Positions 17,762 to 26,550 of a stretch of 64,000 nucleotides of DNA are shown piece after piece (the first letter of the stretch is position 1; every line of letters starts with the position of its first letter). Location of the stretch: assembly GCA_964445985.1 (NCBI GenBank), contig CAYUMU010000010.1, positions 1 to 64,000 on the forward strand. Direction: 5' to 3'. A model generated the notes under the pieces. It worked only from the letters and a program-made list of their open reading frames with translations, made no database searches and was not told the origin of the DNA. This DNA is from CAYUMU01 sp964445985. Lineage in GTDB: Bacteria; Planctomycetota; Planctomycetia; Pirellulales; S012-138. A program made the translations under genes and the position numbers.

Positions 17762-18997
17762 CTATTCCAGGCCGGCGGGTTCGCCGTCGTTGGGCAGCAT
17801 GAGCCGGTCCCAGGTTCCTCGTGTTGGTCCCATGACGATCATGGCGCCGGGGGTGACATCGTTCGGGTCGGTCTGTTCGGCGTAGGAAACGGTGTTGGCG
17901 ATTTGCCGCACCGATCCATCGCCAAACAGGGCCTGGAGTGAATTGCCGTGCATGGTTTGCATGCGCCAGCTATTGCAATCGGTGGACTTGGGGGCGGTTT
18001 GGAACATGTAGGTGTTGGGCATGCCGTGCCAATCGACGCCGAAGGAGTGGTATTCCCGCTTCGACCAGAATGCCACGCGGGCTCCCCACTGGCTGTTGCT
18101 CTTGGTGTAAGGGCTGCACATGCGGTGGCCTTCGGCAAAGAAGATGGTGTTGGAAAGCCCATCCTGGACGGAAACGGCATCCAACCGGCTCGCCTTGGTG
18201 GCCGTGCTCGTCCACGGCACGGGGAGCGAGAGGGTAAAGGCATGGATGTTCGCCTGGTAGTTGGTTAGAGCCATGTTTCCATAGGCGAAATAGCTGAACC
18301 GATCGGTACGAGGGTCGGAGGGGCAAAGCAGCGGCTCAAAAACGGCGTCGATCGCCGTGTACTTGCCTTTGAAGCCGTGGCGAGTGGTCGAGGAACTGGG
18401 GCCACAACTCTTGCCTGGCACGGGAGCGGGATCCCAATACCCGGCGATGGCATTGCTGGGCTTGGACGACGACGCCGTGGGCGGGTCCACCTCAACCTCG
18501 ATGTATTCGGGCGGCGTGGTCGCTGACTCTGACCAACCAAAGCCTGGGCGAGGAATTGGCTTTTGATACGATCCGCCCGAGCCGGGGACTTGAACACGCT
18601 TGCGGGTTGTGTAGTAGGTGCCTGGAATGGAAGCAACGGGCACGCAGTTGGGGTCCGCCGGGGTTACCACGGTAGTCGTTACTTCGCCATCGGTTTGACC
18701 ACTCATTTGATCGTAGAGCGGTTGCTGCTCCAGGTAGGGGAGGAGGAACACGTACCAACTGCTATCGCTCAAGATCGATTCGTTTTTTCCGTAGTATTTG
18801 GGCATTTCATCGCGGCGTTCGCTATAGGTGTGAACGGCGCGACCGAGTTGCCACAGGTGATTGGCGCAAACCGCGCGCCGGCCCGACTCGCGGGCGGCCT
18901 GAATGGCGGGAAGCATGATCGCAATCAGTAACGCGATAATTGCAATCACAATCAGAAGTTCAACGAGAGTAAACGCCGATTGAATGACGCGACGCAT
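17762..18997 (-). CDS. DUF1559 prepilin-type protein
   Basis: A 411-residue protein with a type IV prepilin-like leader: FTLVELLIVIAIIALLIAIMLP at about residues 9-30, whose F-T-L-V-E order is the prepilin peptidase and methylation signature. It is followed by AIQAARESGRR and a globular domain ending with the conserved DUF1559 segment around GDGSVRQI. These proteins are greatly expanded in planctomycetes and are thought to be surface pseudopilin-like proteins of unknown role. ATG at 18997 has GGGAG eight bases upstream. It is convergent with hisH (17 bp apart). Confidence 0.92.
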   Translation of the reverse strand: MRRVIQSAFTLVELLIVIAIIALLIAIMLPAIQAARESGRRAVCANHLWQLGRAVHTYSERRDEMPKYYGKNESILSDSSWYVFLLPYLEQQPLYDQMSGQTDGEVTTTVVTPADPNCVPVASIPGTYYTTRKRVQVPGSGGSYQKPIPRPGFGWSESATTPPEYIEVEVDPPTASSSKPSNAIAGYWDPAPVPGKSCGPSSSTTRHGFKGKYTAIDAVFEPLLCPSDPRTDRFSYFAYGNMALTNYQANIHAFTLSLPVPWTSTATKASRLDAVSVQDGLSNTIFFAEGHRMCSPYTKSNSQWGARVAFWSKREYHSFGVDWHGMPNTYMFQTAPKSTDCNSWRMQTMHGNSLQALFGDGSVRQIANTVSYAEQTDPNDVTPGAMIVMGPTRGTWDRLMLPNDGEPAGLE

Positions 18998-19423
18998 CAA
19001 GACGCTCCCAGACAGTGGACATTTAGAAATGCGTGGCTCGAATGGTTATCGGCACCGAGCCAAAAATGAGCAAGAGGTTGCCCACCCCCTCCTTGTCCAT
19101 TCATTCGACGTTATACCGGGGCGCAAAATATTCGCCAAGGAAAAAAATCTCCCCTGTCGCCAGCGGATTCCAACTGGGGAGGGGCCGAAGGCCAGCAAAG
19201 CGGCCGCGGGCGGGCGGGCTGCCGGATGCGAACGATCCAAATCGCCCAGCCCTTACGAATTGCCACGCATGTCGCCGCCGGGAAAAACCCCATCGGGATT
19301 GCCGGATTTCCAGCCTAGCCACCCGTGGCGCCTACGTTATTCTTACATTCTGCATGGCCGCTCCGACCGCTCGGCCGGATTTTCTTCTGGGTTTACTTTT
19401 GGGCTTCCACGTCGAGGATTATT
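18998..19423. other. Intergenic, nothing recognised
   Basis: About 425 bases between the DUF1559 start and the BON-like gene. No gene, RNA or strong palindrome was seen. It must contain promoters for the two divergent genes. Confidence 0.4.
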
Positions 19424-19684
19424 GTGTATCCCAATCAGCTTTTGACATCGAACGACGAATTGAAACGCCGCTTGAATAACGCGCTGCACGCTTGCGGAGC
19501 GAGCCAGGCAGGCGATGTTGAGATTGAGGCCGCCGGCGGCATTGTGGTGCTGCGAGGCCGGTTGCCGGCCGCGGCCGACAAGCGGCAATTTTTGGAATGC
19601 TGCCGCCACGTGCCGGGGGTGCTGCGTCTGATCGATCAGGTGCAATGCGACGCCGCCACATCCGCCGAAATCGTCGCCAATTAG
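19424..19684 (+). CDS. Small BON-domain-like protein
   Basis: An 86-residue protein: an N-terminal helix (SNDELKRRLNNALHAC), then a strand-turn-strand with GGIVVLRGRLP and a second helix with LIDQVQC, the pattern of a single BON domain. It has no signal peptide. GTG at 19424 is chosen because GAGG lies seven bases upstream. A second protein of the same build is at 63030-63308. BON domains bind membranes or phospholipids in other proteins; the function here is unknown. It converges on the threonine synthase gene. Confidence 0.65.
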   Translation: MYPNQLLTSNDELKRRLNNALHACGASQAGDVEIEAAGGIVVLRGRLPAAADKRQFLECCRHVPGVLRLIDQVQCDAATSAEIVAN

Positions 19685-19697
19685 TTCTTGCTCGTTG

Positions 19698-21200
19698 CTA
19701 GCTGTACATTTGAATGGCCCGCATGATTTCGTCGAGGTCGTTGGAGACTTCGACGGCCCGATTGGCGAAGGTGGCGCGTTTGACGCCGCGGCGGCCGAGC
19801 ACCTCGTTGAACTTTTCTTGATCGGTGCCGTGGTAGGCCACGGTGGCGGTGGGGTCTTTGAGTTGGTGGCCGGTGAGGATGCAGACCACGCGGTCGTTGC
19901 GTCCGATGATGCCCTGCTCGACCAGTAGTTTGGCGCCCGCCACGCTGGCAGCGCTGGCCGGTTCGCAACCGAGGCCGCCCGCGCCCACTTTGGCCTTGGC
20001 ATCGAGGATTTCTTGATCGCTGACCTCGCGAACCACGCCATCGCAGAATTCCAAGGCGCGCAGGCACTTCATCAAGTTGACGGGGCGGTTGATCTCGATG
20101 GCGCTGGCGATGGTATCGGCCCGGCGGTGCTCGGCATTCAGCTCGGCGTAATACGTCTCCACGATGGAGGCGTTTGGAGCGCCGCCGTTCCAGCGCAGCC
20201 CCCGATTCTGATACAGCTCGTAGAGGGTATTGGCGCCTGCGGCATTGATCACGGCGAGGCGGGGAACTTGTTCGATCAAGCCCAGGTGTTTGAGCTCCAT
20301 GAAGGCTTTGCCAAACGCGCTGGCGTTGCCCAGGTTTCCGCCTGGCACCACAATCCAGTCGGGCGTTTCCCACTTCAGGGCTTCGATCACGCGGAACATG
20401 ATCGTTTTTTGCCCTTCCAGCCGGAAGGGGTTCACGCTGTTGACCAGGTAAATTCCCAGTTGCTCCGAAACCTCTTTCACGCGTTGCATGGCGTCGTCGA
20501 AGTCGCCAGCGATTTGGACGGTGAGGGCGCCGTAATCGAGGGCTTGCGACAGCTTGCCGTAGGCGATTTTGCCCGAGCCCACGAAGATGACCGCCTTCAT
20601 GATGTCGGTCACCGAGCAATAGAGGGCCAGCGAGGCGCTGGTATTGCCGGTGGAAGCGCAGGCGGCTCGGCGGGCGCCGATGGTGCGGGCATGGGTAAAG
20701 GCGGCGGTCATGCCGTTGTCTTTGAAGCTGCCCGAGGGGTTCATGCCTTCGTACTGCAAGTACAGGCAACCGGGGGCCATGCCGACGAACTGGGCCACCG
20801 AGGCCGATGGCTGCAGCAGGGTCTGGCCTTCGCCAATAGTGGCGATTTTCTCTGGGGGCGCAAAGGGGAGCAACTCGCGAAACCGCCACACGCCGCTAAA
20901 GCAGAGGGGGTCGTGCCGCTGGCTCCATTTATCTTGGAAGAACTGCCACGCAGTGGGGGGCTTGAGCCGGTCCCAGTCGTAGAGCACATCGAGCAAGGCG
21001 CCGCTCAGAGGGCAGGCCGTGAGCGCCTGATCGATGCCGTAGCGAACATCGAATTGCGGGAGAATGCAGCGTTGGTAGGCAAAGTCGGTCGTGGTCGAGG
21101 CGGCAATGACCCTGGTCTCCCGAAAGACAATCCTGCGAAGATTCTTGGACCTTAACGAATGTACCCTAGCCAGTCTAGGAACGGCGGGTATTCCGATCAA
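19698..21200 (-). CDS. thrC: Threonine synthase
   Basis: A PLP-dependent fold-type II enzyme converting O-phosphohomoserine to threonine in the cytosol. The PLP lysine lies in NPSGSFKDNGM, the glycine-rich phosphate loop in VPGGNLGNAS, and the N-terminal YQRCILPQFDVRYGID matches this class of threonine synthases. The start is unusual. From the family I expect it close to TTTDFAYQRC, yet the only ordinary in-frame start is a TTG at 21200 without a ribosome site. An ATT at 21107 lies eight bases after GGAGA and would give the expected N-terminus (469 residues). The end is 13 bp from the convergent BON-like gene. Confidence 0.88.
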   Translation of the reverse strand: MIGIPAVPRLARVHSLRSKNLRRIVFRETRVIAASTTTDFAYQRCILPQFDVRYGIDQALTACPLSGALLDVLYDWDRLKPPTAWQFFQDKWSQRHDPLCFSGVWRFRELLPFAPPEKIATIGEGQTLLQPSASVAQFVGMAPGCLYLQYEGMNPSGSFKDNGMTAAFTHARTIGARRAACASTGNTSASLALYCSVTDIMKAVIFVGSGKIAYGKLSQALDYGALTVQIAGDFDDAMQRVKEVSEQLGIYLVNSVNPFRLEGQKTIMFRVIEALKWETPDWIVVPGGNLGNASAFGKAFMELKHLGLIEQVPRLAVINAAGANTLYELYQNRGLRWNGGAPNASIVETYYAELNAEHRRADTIASAIEINRPVNLMKCLRALEFCDGVVREVSDQEILDAKAKVGAGGLGCEPASAASVAGAKLLVEQGIIGRNDRVVCILTGHQLKDPTATVAYHGTDQEKFNEVLGRRGVKRATFANRAVEVSNDLDEIMRAIQMYS

Positions 21201-21329
21201 GGTGATGATTGGGGGCTGGGGGCTGGGGAATGGTGGCTGGTAGTTGATGGTGGGGGACCGGGGAATTCCCTGGTGGGCTGAATGAGCGGCCCAACGAATC
21301 GCCTCGCTTAGCTCGCTGGGAGCCAGGGG

Positions 21330-21821
21330 TCAGAACATTACCGGTTTGCCCAGGCTGCGGCGGACGATCACCCATTGCCCTGCGTGCAGCGTGGGATGGT
21401 CGCTGATCAGCGAGATCAGGGAGCCCACCGTGGGGAAATGGCCGCGAAATTGTGCGGGGCCTGGTTGGTCGAGGTCGTCGGCCGAGAGCGAGGTGATTAC
21501 GCCCTGGGTGGCCTCGCGCTGGGCGAAAAACAACTTCAACAGCTCGGCCTTGGAATCGAACGTCGCCGGGTCATCGCTGGCCGCCGTTTCCTTGGTGTAT
21601 TTGGCGGCAAAGCCGTCGGGCAGCGGGGGCAGGCGGCCGGGTTGGCAACTCTCCAATAGGCCATGCTCGGAAGCAATCAAATGGCCCAATTGCCAGATAA
21701 TGTGATTTGCCTGGGGAACCACGCGAAGCAGGCATTCCTGTTCGGTGAGGTCGCTCAGGTACGAGTTGACCAAGAAATTGCTGAGGGCCATTGAACTGCG
21801 GAAGGCGCCGGTGGCGTCCAT
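21330..21821 (-). CDS. DinB-superfamily protein
   Basis: A 163-residue four-helix-bundle protein of the DinB/YfiT type. It has IIWQLGHLIASEHGLLE, a first-metal-ligand helix (His near 50), and the second part HPTLHAGQWVIVRR with the typical metal-binding His pair. Such proteins are metal-dependent thiol transferases or of unknown role. ATG at 21821 is preferred, because further upstream the frame runs through a G-rich repeat that would encode only Pro/Ser. It stands between threonine synthase and the M29 peptidase on the same strand. Confidence 0.82.
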   Translation of the reverse strand: MDATGAFRSSMALSNFLVNSYLSDLTEQECLLRVVPQANHIIWQLGHLIASEHGLLESCQPGRLPPLPDGFAAKYTKETAASDDPATFDSKAELLKLFFAQREATQGVITSLSADDLDQPGPAQFRGHFPTVGSLISLISDHPTLHAGQWVIVRRSLGKPVMF

Positions 21822-21835
21822 GGCGGGGGAATCCT

Positions 21836-21875
21836 GGGGATAGGGACTGGGGAATAGGGGATGGGGACTGGGGGG
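21836..21875 (+). repeat. G-rich tract, candidate G-quadruplex
   Basis: Six runs of three or more G separated by 3-4 bases (units such as GGGGATAGGGACTGGGG). The tract lies upstream of the DinB start. Weaker G-rich relatives occur at 10403-10447, 21208-21257 and 42669-42690. Confidence 0.6.
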
Positions 21876-21921
21876 AGACGATAAGGACGAAATTACCAAC
21901 TACCAGCCCCCAGCCCCTCCA

Positions 21922-23037
21922 TCACAAACCTTGGTTGAGCCCCTGCAGTTCCGCCGGCAGAAAGCGGCCGTCTTTGCGGACCAGTTCGCTGTCGAAGTAA
22001 ATTTCGCCGCCGCCGAACGCTGGGGTTTGGATCAGCACCAGGTCCCAATGCACGCGGCTGCGGTTGCCGTTGTCGCACTCGTCGTAGGCATTGCCGGGCG
22101 TGAGGTGGATCGAGCCGCCGATTTTTTCGTCGAACAGCGTATCGAGCATCGGCTTGAGGACGCGGTTGTTGCAGCCAATCGACCACTCGCCGATGTAGCG
22201 AGCCCCTTCGTCGGAGTCGAGAATCTGGTTGAGCTTTTCCGGCTCGTTGTTGCAGGTGGCGCGAACAATTTTGCCGTTTTTGAACTCGAACTCAATGCCG
22301 TCGAACACCGTGCCCTGGTACAGCGACGAGGTGTTGTAGCGGATCACGCCGTTCACGCTTTCGCGAAGCGGGGCCGTGAAGCATTCGCCATCGGGAATGT
22401 TCCGCTGCCCGTGGCAGGGGCGGACGCTCATCCCTTGGATGCTGAACTCGAGATCGGTGCCGGGGGACACGATCCGCACGCGGTCGGTGGCCTTCATCCG
22501 GGCCACCAGAGGCTCTTGATCGCGGGCCATTTGGGCGTAATCGGCCGTGCAAACGTCGAAGTAAAAGTCTTCGAACGCCTCGGTGCTCATGTTGGCCGAT
22601 TGGGCCATGCTGTGCGTGGGATAACGCAGCACCACCCACTTGGTTTTGGGAACGCGAATTCGGCTATGCACCGGGTCCCACCACAGCTTCTGGTAGATAT
22701 CGAGCTTTTCGTGCGGCACGTCCGAAAATTGGGCCGAGTTGGCGGCGCCGCGGATGCCGATGTAGGCCTGCATCTTCGACATTTGGGCCGCTTCAAACTC
22801 GCCCTGCTGGCCCAGGTTGACCTCGGTGCCGTGCTTGTAGAGCGACCGCAGCACGGTGTTGTTCTTCCAGCTCACGAAGGGATGGCCGCCCCGGGCCTGC
22901 GCCAACGCGATGAGCTTGCAAACCAAGGCCGGGTCGGGCAGATCGAAGGCCTCGATGAGCACGTTCTCGCCGGCCTGAAGCTGGCAGCTATGGTCGATGA
23001 GAATTTCGGCCAATCGATCGATGCGCGGGTCTTGCAT
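21922..23037 (-). CDS. M29-family aminopeptidase
   Basis: A 371-residue protein of the thermophilic aminopeptidase (M29) family. The metal-binding residues are in NIPDGECFTAPL (Glu), IGEWSIGCN (Glu), IHLTPGNAYDE (His) and HWDLVL (His, Asp). These enzymes remove N-terminal residues with two metal ions in the cytosol. Length is normal (family about 370-410) and the ATG at 23037 is clear. The previous gene on this strand is a small secreted protein 500 bases upstream. Confidence 0.9.
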   Translation of the reverse strand: MQDPRIDRLAEILIDHSCQLQAGENVLIEAFDLPDPALVCKLIALAQARGGHPFVSWKNNTVLRSLYKHGTEVNLGQQGEFEAAQMSKMQAYIGIRGAANSAQFSDVPHEKLDIYQKLWWDPVHSRIRVPKTKWVVLRYPTHSMAQSANMSTEAFEDFYFDVCTADYAQMARDQEPLVARMKATDRVRIVSPGTDLEFSIQGMSVRPCHGQRNIPDGECFTAPLRESVNGVIRYNTSSLYQGTVFDGIEFEFKNGKIVRATCNNEPEKLNQILDSDEGARYIGEWSIGCNNRVLKPMLDTLFDEKIGGSIHLTPGNAYDECDNGNRSRVHWDLVLIQTPAFGGGEIYFDSELVRKDGRFLPAELQGLNQGL

Positions 23038-23276
23038 GGCAGGCGGCTCGGCGGTTGCTGGGAAGGCGGTTTCTTACCCTGCCGCTGTTCTACCGAGTTT
23101 GGGAAAAATTTGCGAGCGGGCGCGGCACAAGTCGCCGACGTCCACAACATCGCTAGCGAAACCCAAGCTCCAATAGAAGCGGGCCGAGGGGATCAGTCGC
23201 TCCGGGCTTAATCGAGCCCCATCGTTTCTGCCTGGCAATTTTGCAACCCGACGCGTTAGCGAGGGACGTTCGGGGG

Positions 23277-23427
23277 ACCAGGGCTTTGAAGCTGTCAGTG
23301 CTTGCGAAATTTCAAAAGGCCCATTTTCTCGTTCTTTTTGAATACCTTCAACTTTGGGCTTCGACGCTGGCATGCCCTGGATACCGCCAAAACCCCGTAA
23401 AAAACATGCTAGCTTCAAAGCCCTGGT
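23277..23427. repeat. MITE-like inverted-repeat element, 151 bp
   Basis: Perfect 17-base terminal inverted repeats, ACCAGGGCTTTGAAGCT at 23277-23293 and its complement at 23411-23427, flank 117 bases without a recognisable gene. No clear target-site duplication is seen. Confidence 0.6.
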
Positions 23428-23443
23428 TTGTGGGACTCCCTCG

Positions 23444-23492
23444 CATTCCCGCCCCCGTCTTCACGAGGGCAGGCTCTTCGCGGGAATGACGG
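23444..23492. repeat. REP-type palindrome, long variant
   Basis: Outer arms CATTCCCGC and GCGGGAATG, inner stem CCGTCTTCACGAGGG-like. Nearly identical to the copy at 12804-12855. Confidence 0.7.
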
Positions 23493-23538
23493 ATTTGCGA
23501 GAGACCATAAAGGGTATGGCCCCATTAGCAGGCCAGCG

Positions 23539-24018
23539 TCATTCTGCGCGGGTAATCGTGCCTGCTATCGTGCCGCCGTGTTCTAGATTGGAGGTTTCCC
23601 ACCAGCGGCCGGTGTAGACGTCGTCGTGGAACATCACGCGGGCTGACCAGTTGGCCTTGCCGGGTCCTGCCTTGACGTTGTCCAAGAATAGAACGGCCAC
23701 GTCGCCCGCGAATTTGACGGTCACGGCAATCGGAAACTCGATCTCTTGGCCGCGCACGTTGATGACCGAGTACAGCGACCATTGATCGTCTGACTTCTTT
23801 TCCACCCGGGCCACGCGGTAGCGGTCGTTCCCCTTCTCGGTGCCCAGCGCGCCGCCCTGCACGGGCGCCCAGGAGCCTTTCAGCGTGGCGTTCTTGAGGC
23901 TCGCCACAAATTTGGCCTCAACCGCGGAATTATCTTCGGCAATGGCCGCGATTGGGGTAAGGCATAAGCCGAGGCAAAGCGTGAAGAAGCAGGCGGTTGA
24001 GACCAAGGCCGTTTTCAT
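23539..24018 (-). CDS. Secreted protein of unknown function
   Basis: A 159-residue protein with an N-terminal signal peptide (MKTALVSTACFFTLCLGL, cleavage near AIAEDN). The mature part is beta-rich with few distinguishing motifs; it ends EHGGTIAGTITRAE. The pattern of KGSWAPV, RYRVARVEKK and GDVAVLFLDN suggests a small lipocalin-like or beta-sandwich domain, which is inference only. ATG at 24018 gives a proper signal peptide; the longer frame to 24090 does not. It stands alone. Confidence 0.65.
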   Translation of the reverse strand: MKTALVSTACFFTLCLGLCLTPIAAIAEDNSAVEAKFVASLKNATLKGSWAPVQGGALGTEKGNDRYRVARVEKKSDDQWSLYSVINVRGQEIEFPIAVTVKFAGDVAVLFLDNVKAGPGKANWSARVMFHDDVYTGRWWETSNLEHGGTIAGTITRAE

Positions 24019-24483
24019 TGGAAGCTCACTTGCAGCAAAATGTCTGGAAACGCACGCATGATTGCCGGGCGGCTCATGCTGGGAGGCCACGAGCGGCGCT
24101 CCATGGCGTGTGTCGATTCTACCGTGCCCATTCGGCCAGCGACCAATCCAAACTGCCGCGAAAGTTTGACGGCCCTCGGCCGCCTACTTAAGGTACTTGT
24201 TGTGGAACACGCCGTCGGGGACCAGAGGTTGCAAAGCCGCTGGGCCCGGAACTTAGTTTCTTGCTCGTTAACATCTCTGCAAGCTGCAGAGAACTTTAAT
24301 GCCTCAGCGTTTGCTTGCGGTTTATCCGCGTTAAGATTGAGAATGAAACAACATCCCAACGTTTCCGCGTCTTAATCATCTGTTGCCGTCGATTCCGCTG
24401 CGCCTGGATTCCCGCCTATGCGGGAATGACGAAGTCATAGGGAAGTTAATTAATCCTCGATCCTTATGGGGAGATTTGTGGTG
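24019..24483. other. Intergenic with hairpin and REP copy
   Basis: Spacer between divergent secreted-protein genes. An 8-bp hairpin with a 3-base loop lies at 24274-24292 (arms TCTCTGCA and TGCAGAGA), and a short REP copy at 24414-24432. No gene recognised. Confidence 0.5.
24414..24432. repeat. REP-type palindrome, short variant
   Basis: ATTCCCGC and GCGGGAAT arms with a short loop. It belongs to the family annotated at 12804, 23444 and 38365. Confidence 0.6.
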
Positions 24484-25170
24484 ATGCGAGCTCTTGCTGG
24501 TTGGTGGCTGGCGCTATGGGTTCTCTGCGGCGCTATGCTGCTCGCCCAAGAAGTGCCTGATAAGAAACTGCCGACGGTCGTGCTGCTGGGCGATTCGATT
24601 CGCCTGAGCTATACGCCGGTGGTCGTCAAACAGCTCAGCGACAAAGCCAACATTGTTAGCCCCAAGGCCAATGGCGGCGACAGTTCCAACCTGCTCAAGA
24701 ACATCGACGCTTGGGCCGTCAGCGCCCAGCCTGACGTGGTGCATTTCAATTGCGGCATTCATGATGTGAAGAAGTTCAAGGCAACCGGCAAGTTTCAAGT
24801 TTCGCCGACGGAATACGAGGCCAACCTGCGGGCCATCGTGGAGCGGTTGCGCGGCAAGACCCAGGCCAAGGTGCTGTTCGCCCTGACCACGCCGCTGATC
24901 GATGGCCGGGCGGCCAAGACCCGTGCCGATCGCGACTACGAACTGCTGAACGCCAGCGCTGAGCAGTACAACGAGATCGCGCTGCGCGTGATGAAAGAGC
25001 TCGATGTGCCGGTGAACGATCTCCGCGCGGCTCTTGGTGGCGCCGAAGATCAAGAACGCTACGTGGGTGGCGATGGCGTTCACTTTAGCGCCGCCGGCGT
25101 GGAAAAGCTGGGAACCGCCGTGGCGGCCTTTGTGAGTTCGCAGTTACCTGGCGCTGACGCCAGCAAGTAA
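24484..25170 (+). CDS. Secreted SGNH/GDSL hydrolase
   Basis: A 228-residue protein with a signal peptide (cleavage near LLAQEVP, about residue 22). Block I is VVLLGDSIR (catalytic Ser), block III FNCGIHD and block V GDGVHFSAAG (Asp and His), the SGNH-hydrolase set. These esterases deacylate carbohydrates or lipids; here it would act outside the cytoplasm. ATG at 24484 is preferred, with GGAG about ten bases upstream; another ATG at 24466 is in frame. An alpha/beta hydrolase follows 51 bp downstream on the same strand, suggesting a secreted esterase pair. Confidence 0.85.
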   Translation: MRALAGWWLALWVLCGAMLLAQEVPDKKLPTVVLLGDSIRLSYTPVVVKQLSDKANIVSPKANGGDSSNLLKNIDAWAVSAQPDVVHFNCGIHDVKKFKATGKFQVSPTEYEANLRAIVERLRGKTQAKVLFALTTPLIDGRAAKTRADRDYELLNASAEQYNEIALRVMKELDVPVNDLRAALGGAEDQERYVGGDGVHFSAAGVEKLGTAVAAFVSSQLPGADASK

Positions 25171-25221
25171 AGGATCAAATAGCAAACCATTCCGATCCAT
25201 CCCCTCGTTGAGGAAAGTTCC

Positions 25222-26076
25222 ATGAAGTCTGTCCTTGCCCTGTTGTTGCTGGCCTCGGTGGCCCAGGCCCAGAATCTCAAGTCGAATATTCCCTACGCCG
25301 AGCAGCCCCATGAGCGGCAGGTGCTCGATATCCATGCTCCCGAAGGCGCGAAGAATCTACCGGTGGTGTTCTGGATTCATGGCGGCGGCTGGCAGCAGGG
25401 CGACAAGACCAGCGTGCAACACAAACCCCGGCTGTTTACCGAGAAGGGGTTCGTGTTCGTTTCCACCAACTACCGCTTGCTGCCGCACGTGGAAATGGAC
25501 GTGCTGATTCGCGACGTGGCCAAGTCGCTGGGCTGGGTGCATAAGCACATCGCCGAGTATGGCGGGGACCCCAACCAAATTTTTGTGATGGGCCATTCGG
25601 CGGGCGCCCAACTGGCGGCGATTCTGTGCACCGATCACCGCTACCTGGAGGCCGAAGGGGTGTCGTTCAAGTCGCTGCGCGGCTGTGTGCCGGTCGATGG
25701 CGATACTTACGATATCCCGGCGATGATCATCACCGCCGAGCTTCGCCAAACCGTGCATGGGCTGCCACTGCCCACGTACGGCCACCGGGCCAAGTTCGGC
25801 AACGACCCCAAAAAGCACATCGATTACTCCGCCGTGACGCACGTGGCCCCGGGCAAGGATATTCCCCCGTTCCTCATTTTGCACGTCTCGGGCCACCCTG
25901 ACGTAACGGCCCAAGCCCGGCGGTTGGCCAACGTGCTTGAAAAGGCCGACGTGCCCACGACCGTGTTCGGCGCCCGGGAAACAACGCACGTGAAACTCAA
26001 CGCCGACCTGGGGCTGCCTGATGACGCGGCGACCAAGGAGTTGTTTAAGTTTGTTGGGCCGCTGGTGAAGAAGTAG
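25222..26076 (+). CDS. Secreted alpha/beta hydrolase (esterase/lipase-like)
   Basis: A 284-residue protein with a signal peptide (MKSVLALLLLASVAQAQ). It carries the HGGGW oxyanion motif (about 55) and the nucleophile elbow GHSAGA (Ser near 127). The late HPDVTAQ and TTHVKLN segments probably provide Asp and His. The family includes carboxylesterases of the hormone-sensitive lipase or BD-FAE type. GAGGA sits nine bases before the ATG. It follows the SGNH hydrolase and is likely cotranscribed with it. Substrate not known. Confidence 0.85.
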   Translation: MKSVLALLLLASVAQAQNLKSNIPYAEQPHERQVLDIHAPEGAKNLPVVFWIHGGGWQQGDKTSVQHKPRLFTEKGFVFVSTNYRLLPHVEMDVLIRDVAKSLGWVHKHIAEYGGDPNQIFVMGHSAGAQLAAILCTDHRYLEAEGVSFKSLRGCVPVDGDTYDIPAMIITAELRQTVHGLPLPTYGHRAKFGNDPKKHIDYSAVTHVAPGKDIPPFLILHVSGHPDVTAQARRLANVLEKADVPTTVFGARETTHVKLNADLGLPDDAATKELFKFVGPLVKK

Positions 26077-26103
26077 TCCTTTGGGCGTTGCCCCTTTGCC
26101 CGG

Positions 26104-26550
26104 TTACTTCTGGATCGCGTCGTAGATTACCGGCTTGAGGAGCCATTCGGTATCGAAGCTGAATGGCATGACCTGTTCCAGGGTCACGACGATCAGGCCG
26201 TCGTCCTGGGGGCTGACCCAGTAGTGGGTGGAGGCGGCGCCGCCCCAGCCGTACTCGCCCTCGTGGGCCGCTTTGTCCCACTCGGTGTTTGCGGTGCGGA
26301 CGCAAAAGCCATAACCGAACCCGGTGCCGTGGCGAATTTGATCGCCAAAGCGGATGGGAAAGGCGGCGGGCGGGAGTTGATCGGTGGTCATCAAGCGCAC
26401 CGTTTCGGGCCACAGGTAGCGCTTGCCTTCCCATTCTCCCCCGTTGGCAATCATCAGCAAGAATCGCGTGTAGTCGCCGGCCGTGCCGACGAGTCCGCCG
26501 CCGCCCGACTGCACCGCTGGCGGGCTGATGATCGATGATTGGGGTTCACT
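26104..26550 (-). pseudogene. Truncated beta-lactamase-family serine hydrolase (C-terminal part)
   Basis: An in-frame stretch of about 147 codons matches only the C-terminal third of class C beta-lactamase-type serine hydrolases: SGGGGLVGTAGDYTRFL, then GFGYGFCV and EYGWGGAASTHYWVSP. The catalytic SxxK and YxN motifs would lie earlier and are absent. The frame starts just after a stop at 26551-26553, five bases from the end of the upstream amidohydrolase gene, so the 5' part has been lost, probably by deletion. A GTG at 26514 could start a short product, but a catalytically active protein is not expected. Confidence 0.75.

Larger units (their letters stand above)
23038..23538. other. Intergenic with two repeat elements
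   Basis: No gene recognised. It holds a 151-bp inverted-repeat element (23277-23427) and a long REP-type palindrome (23444-23492). Confidence 0.5.
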
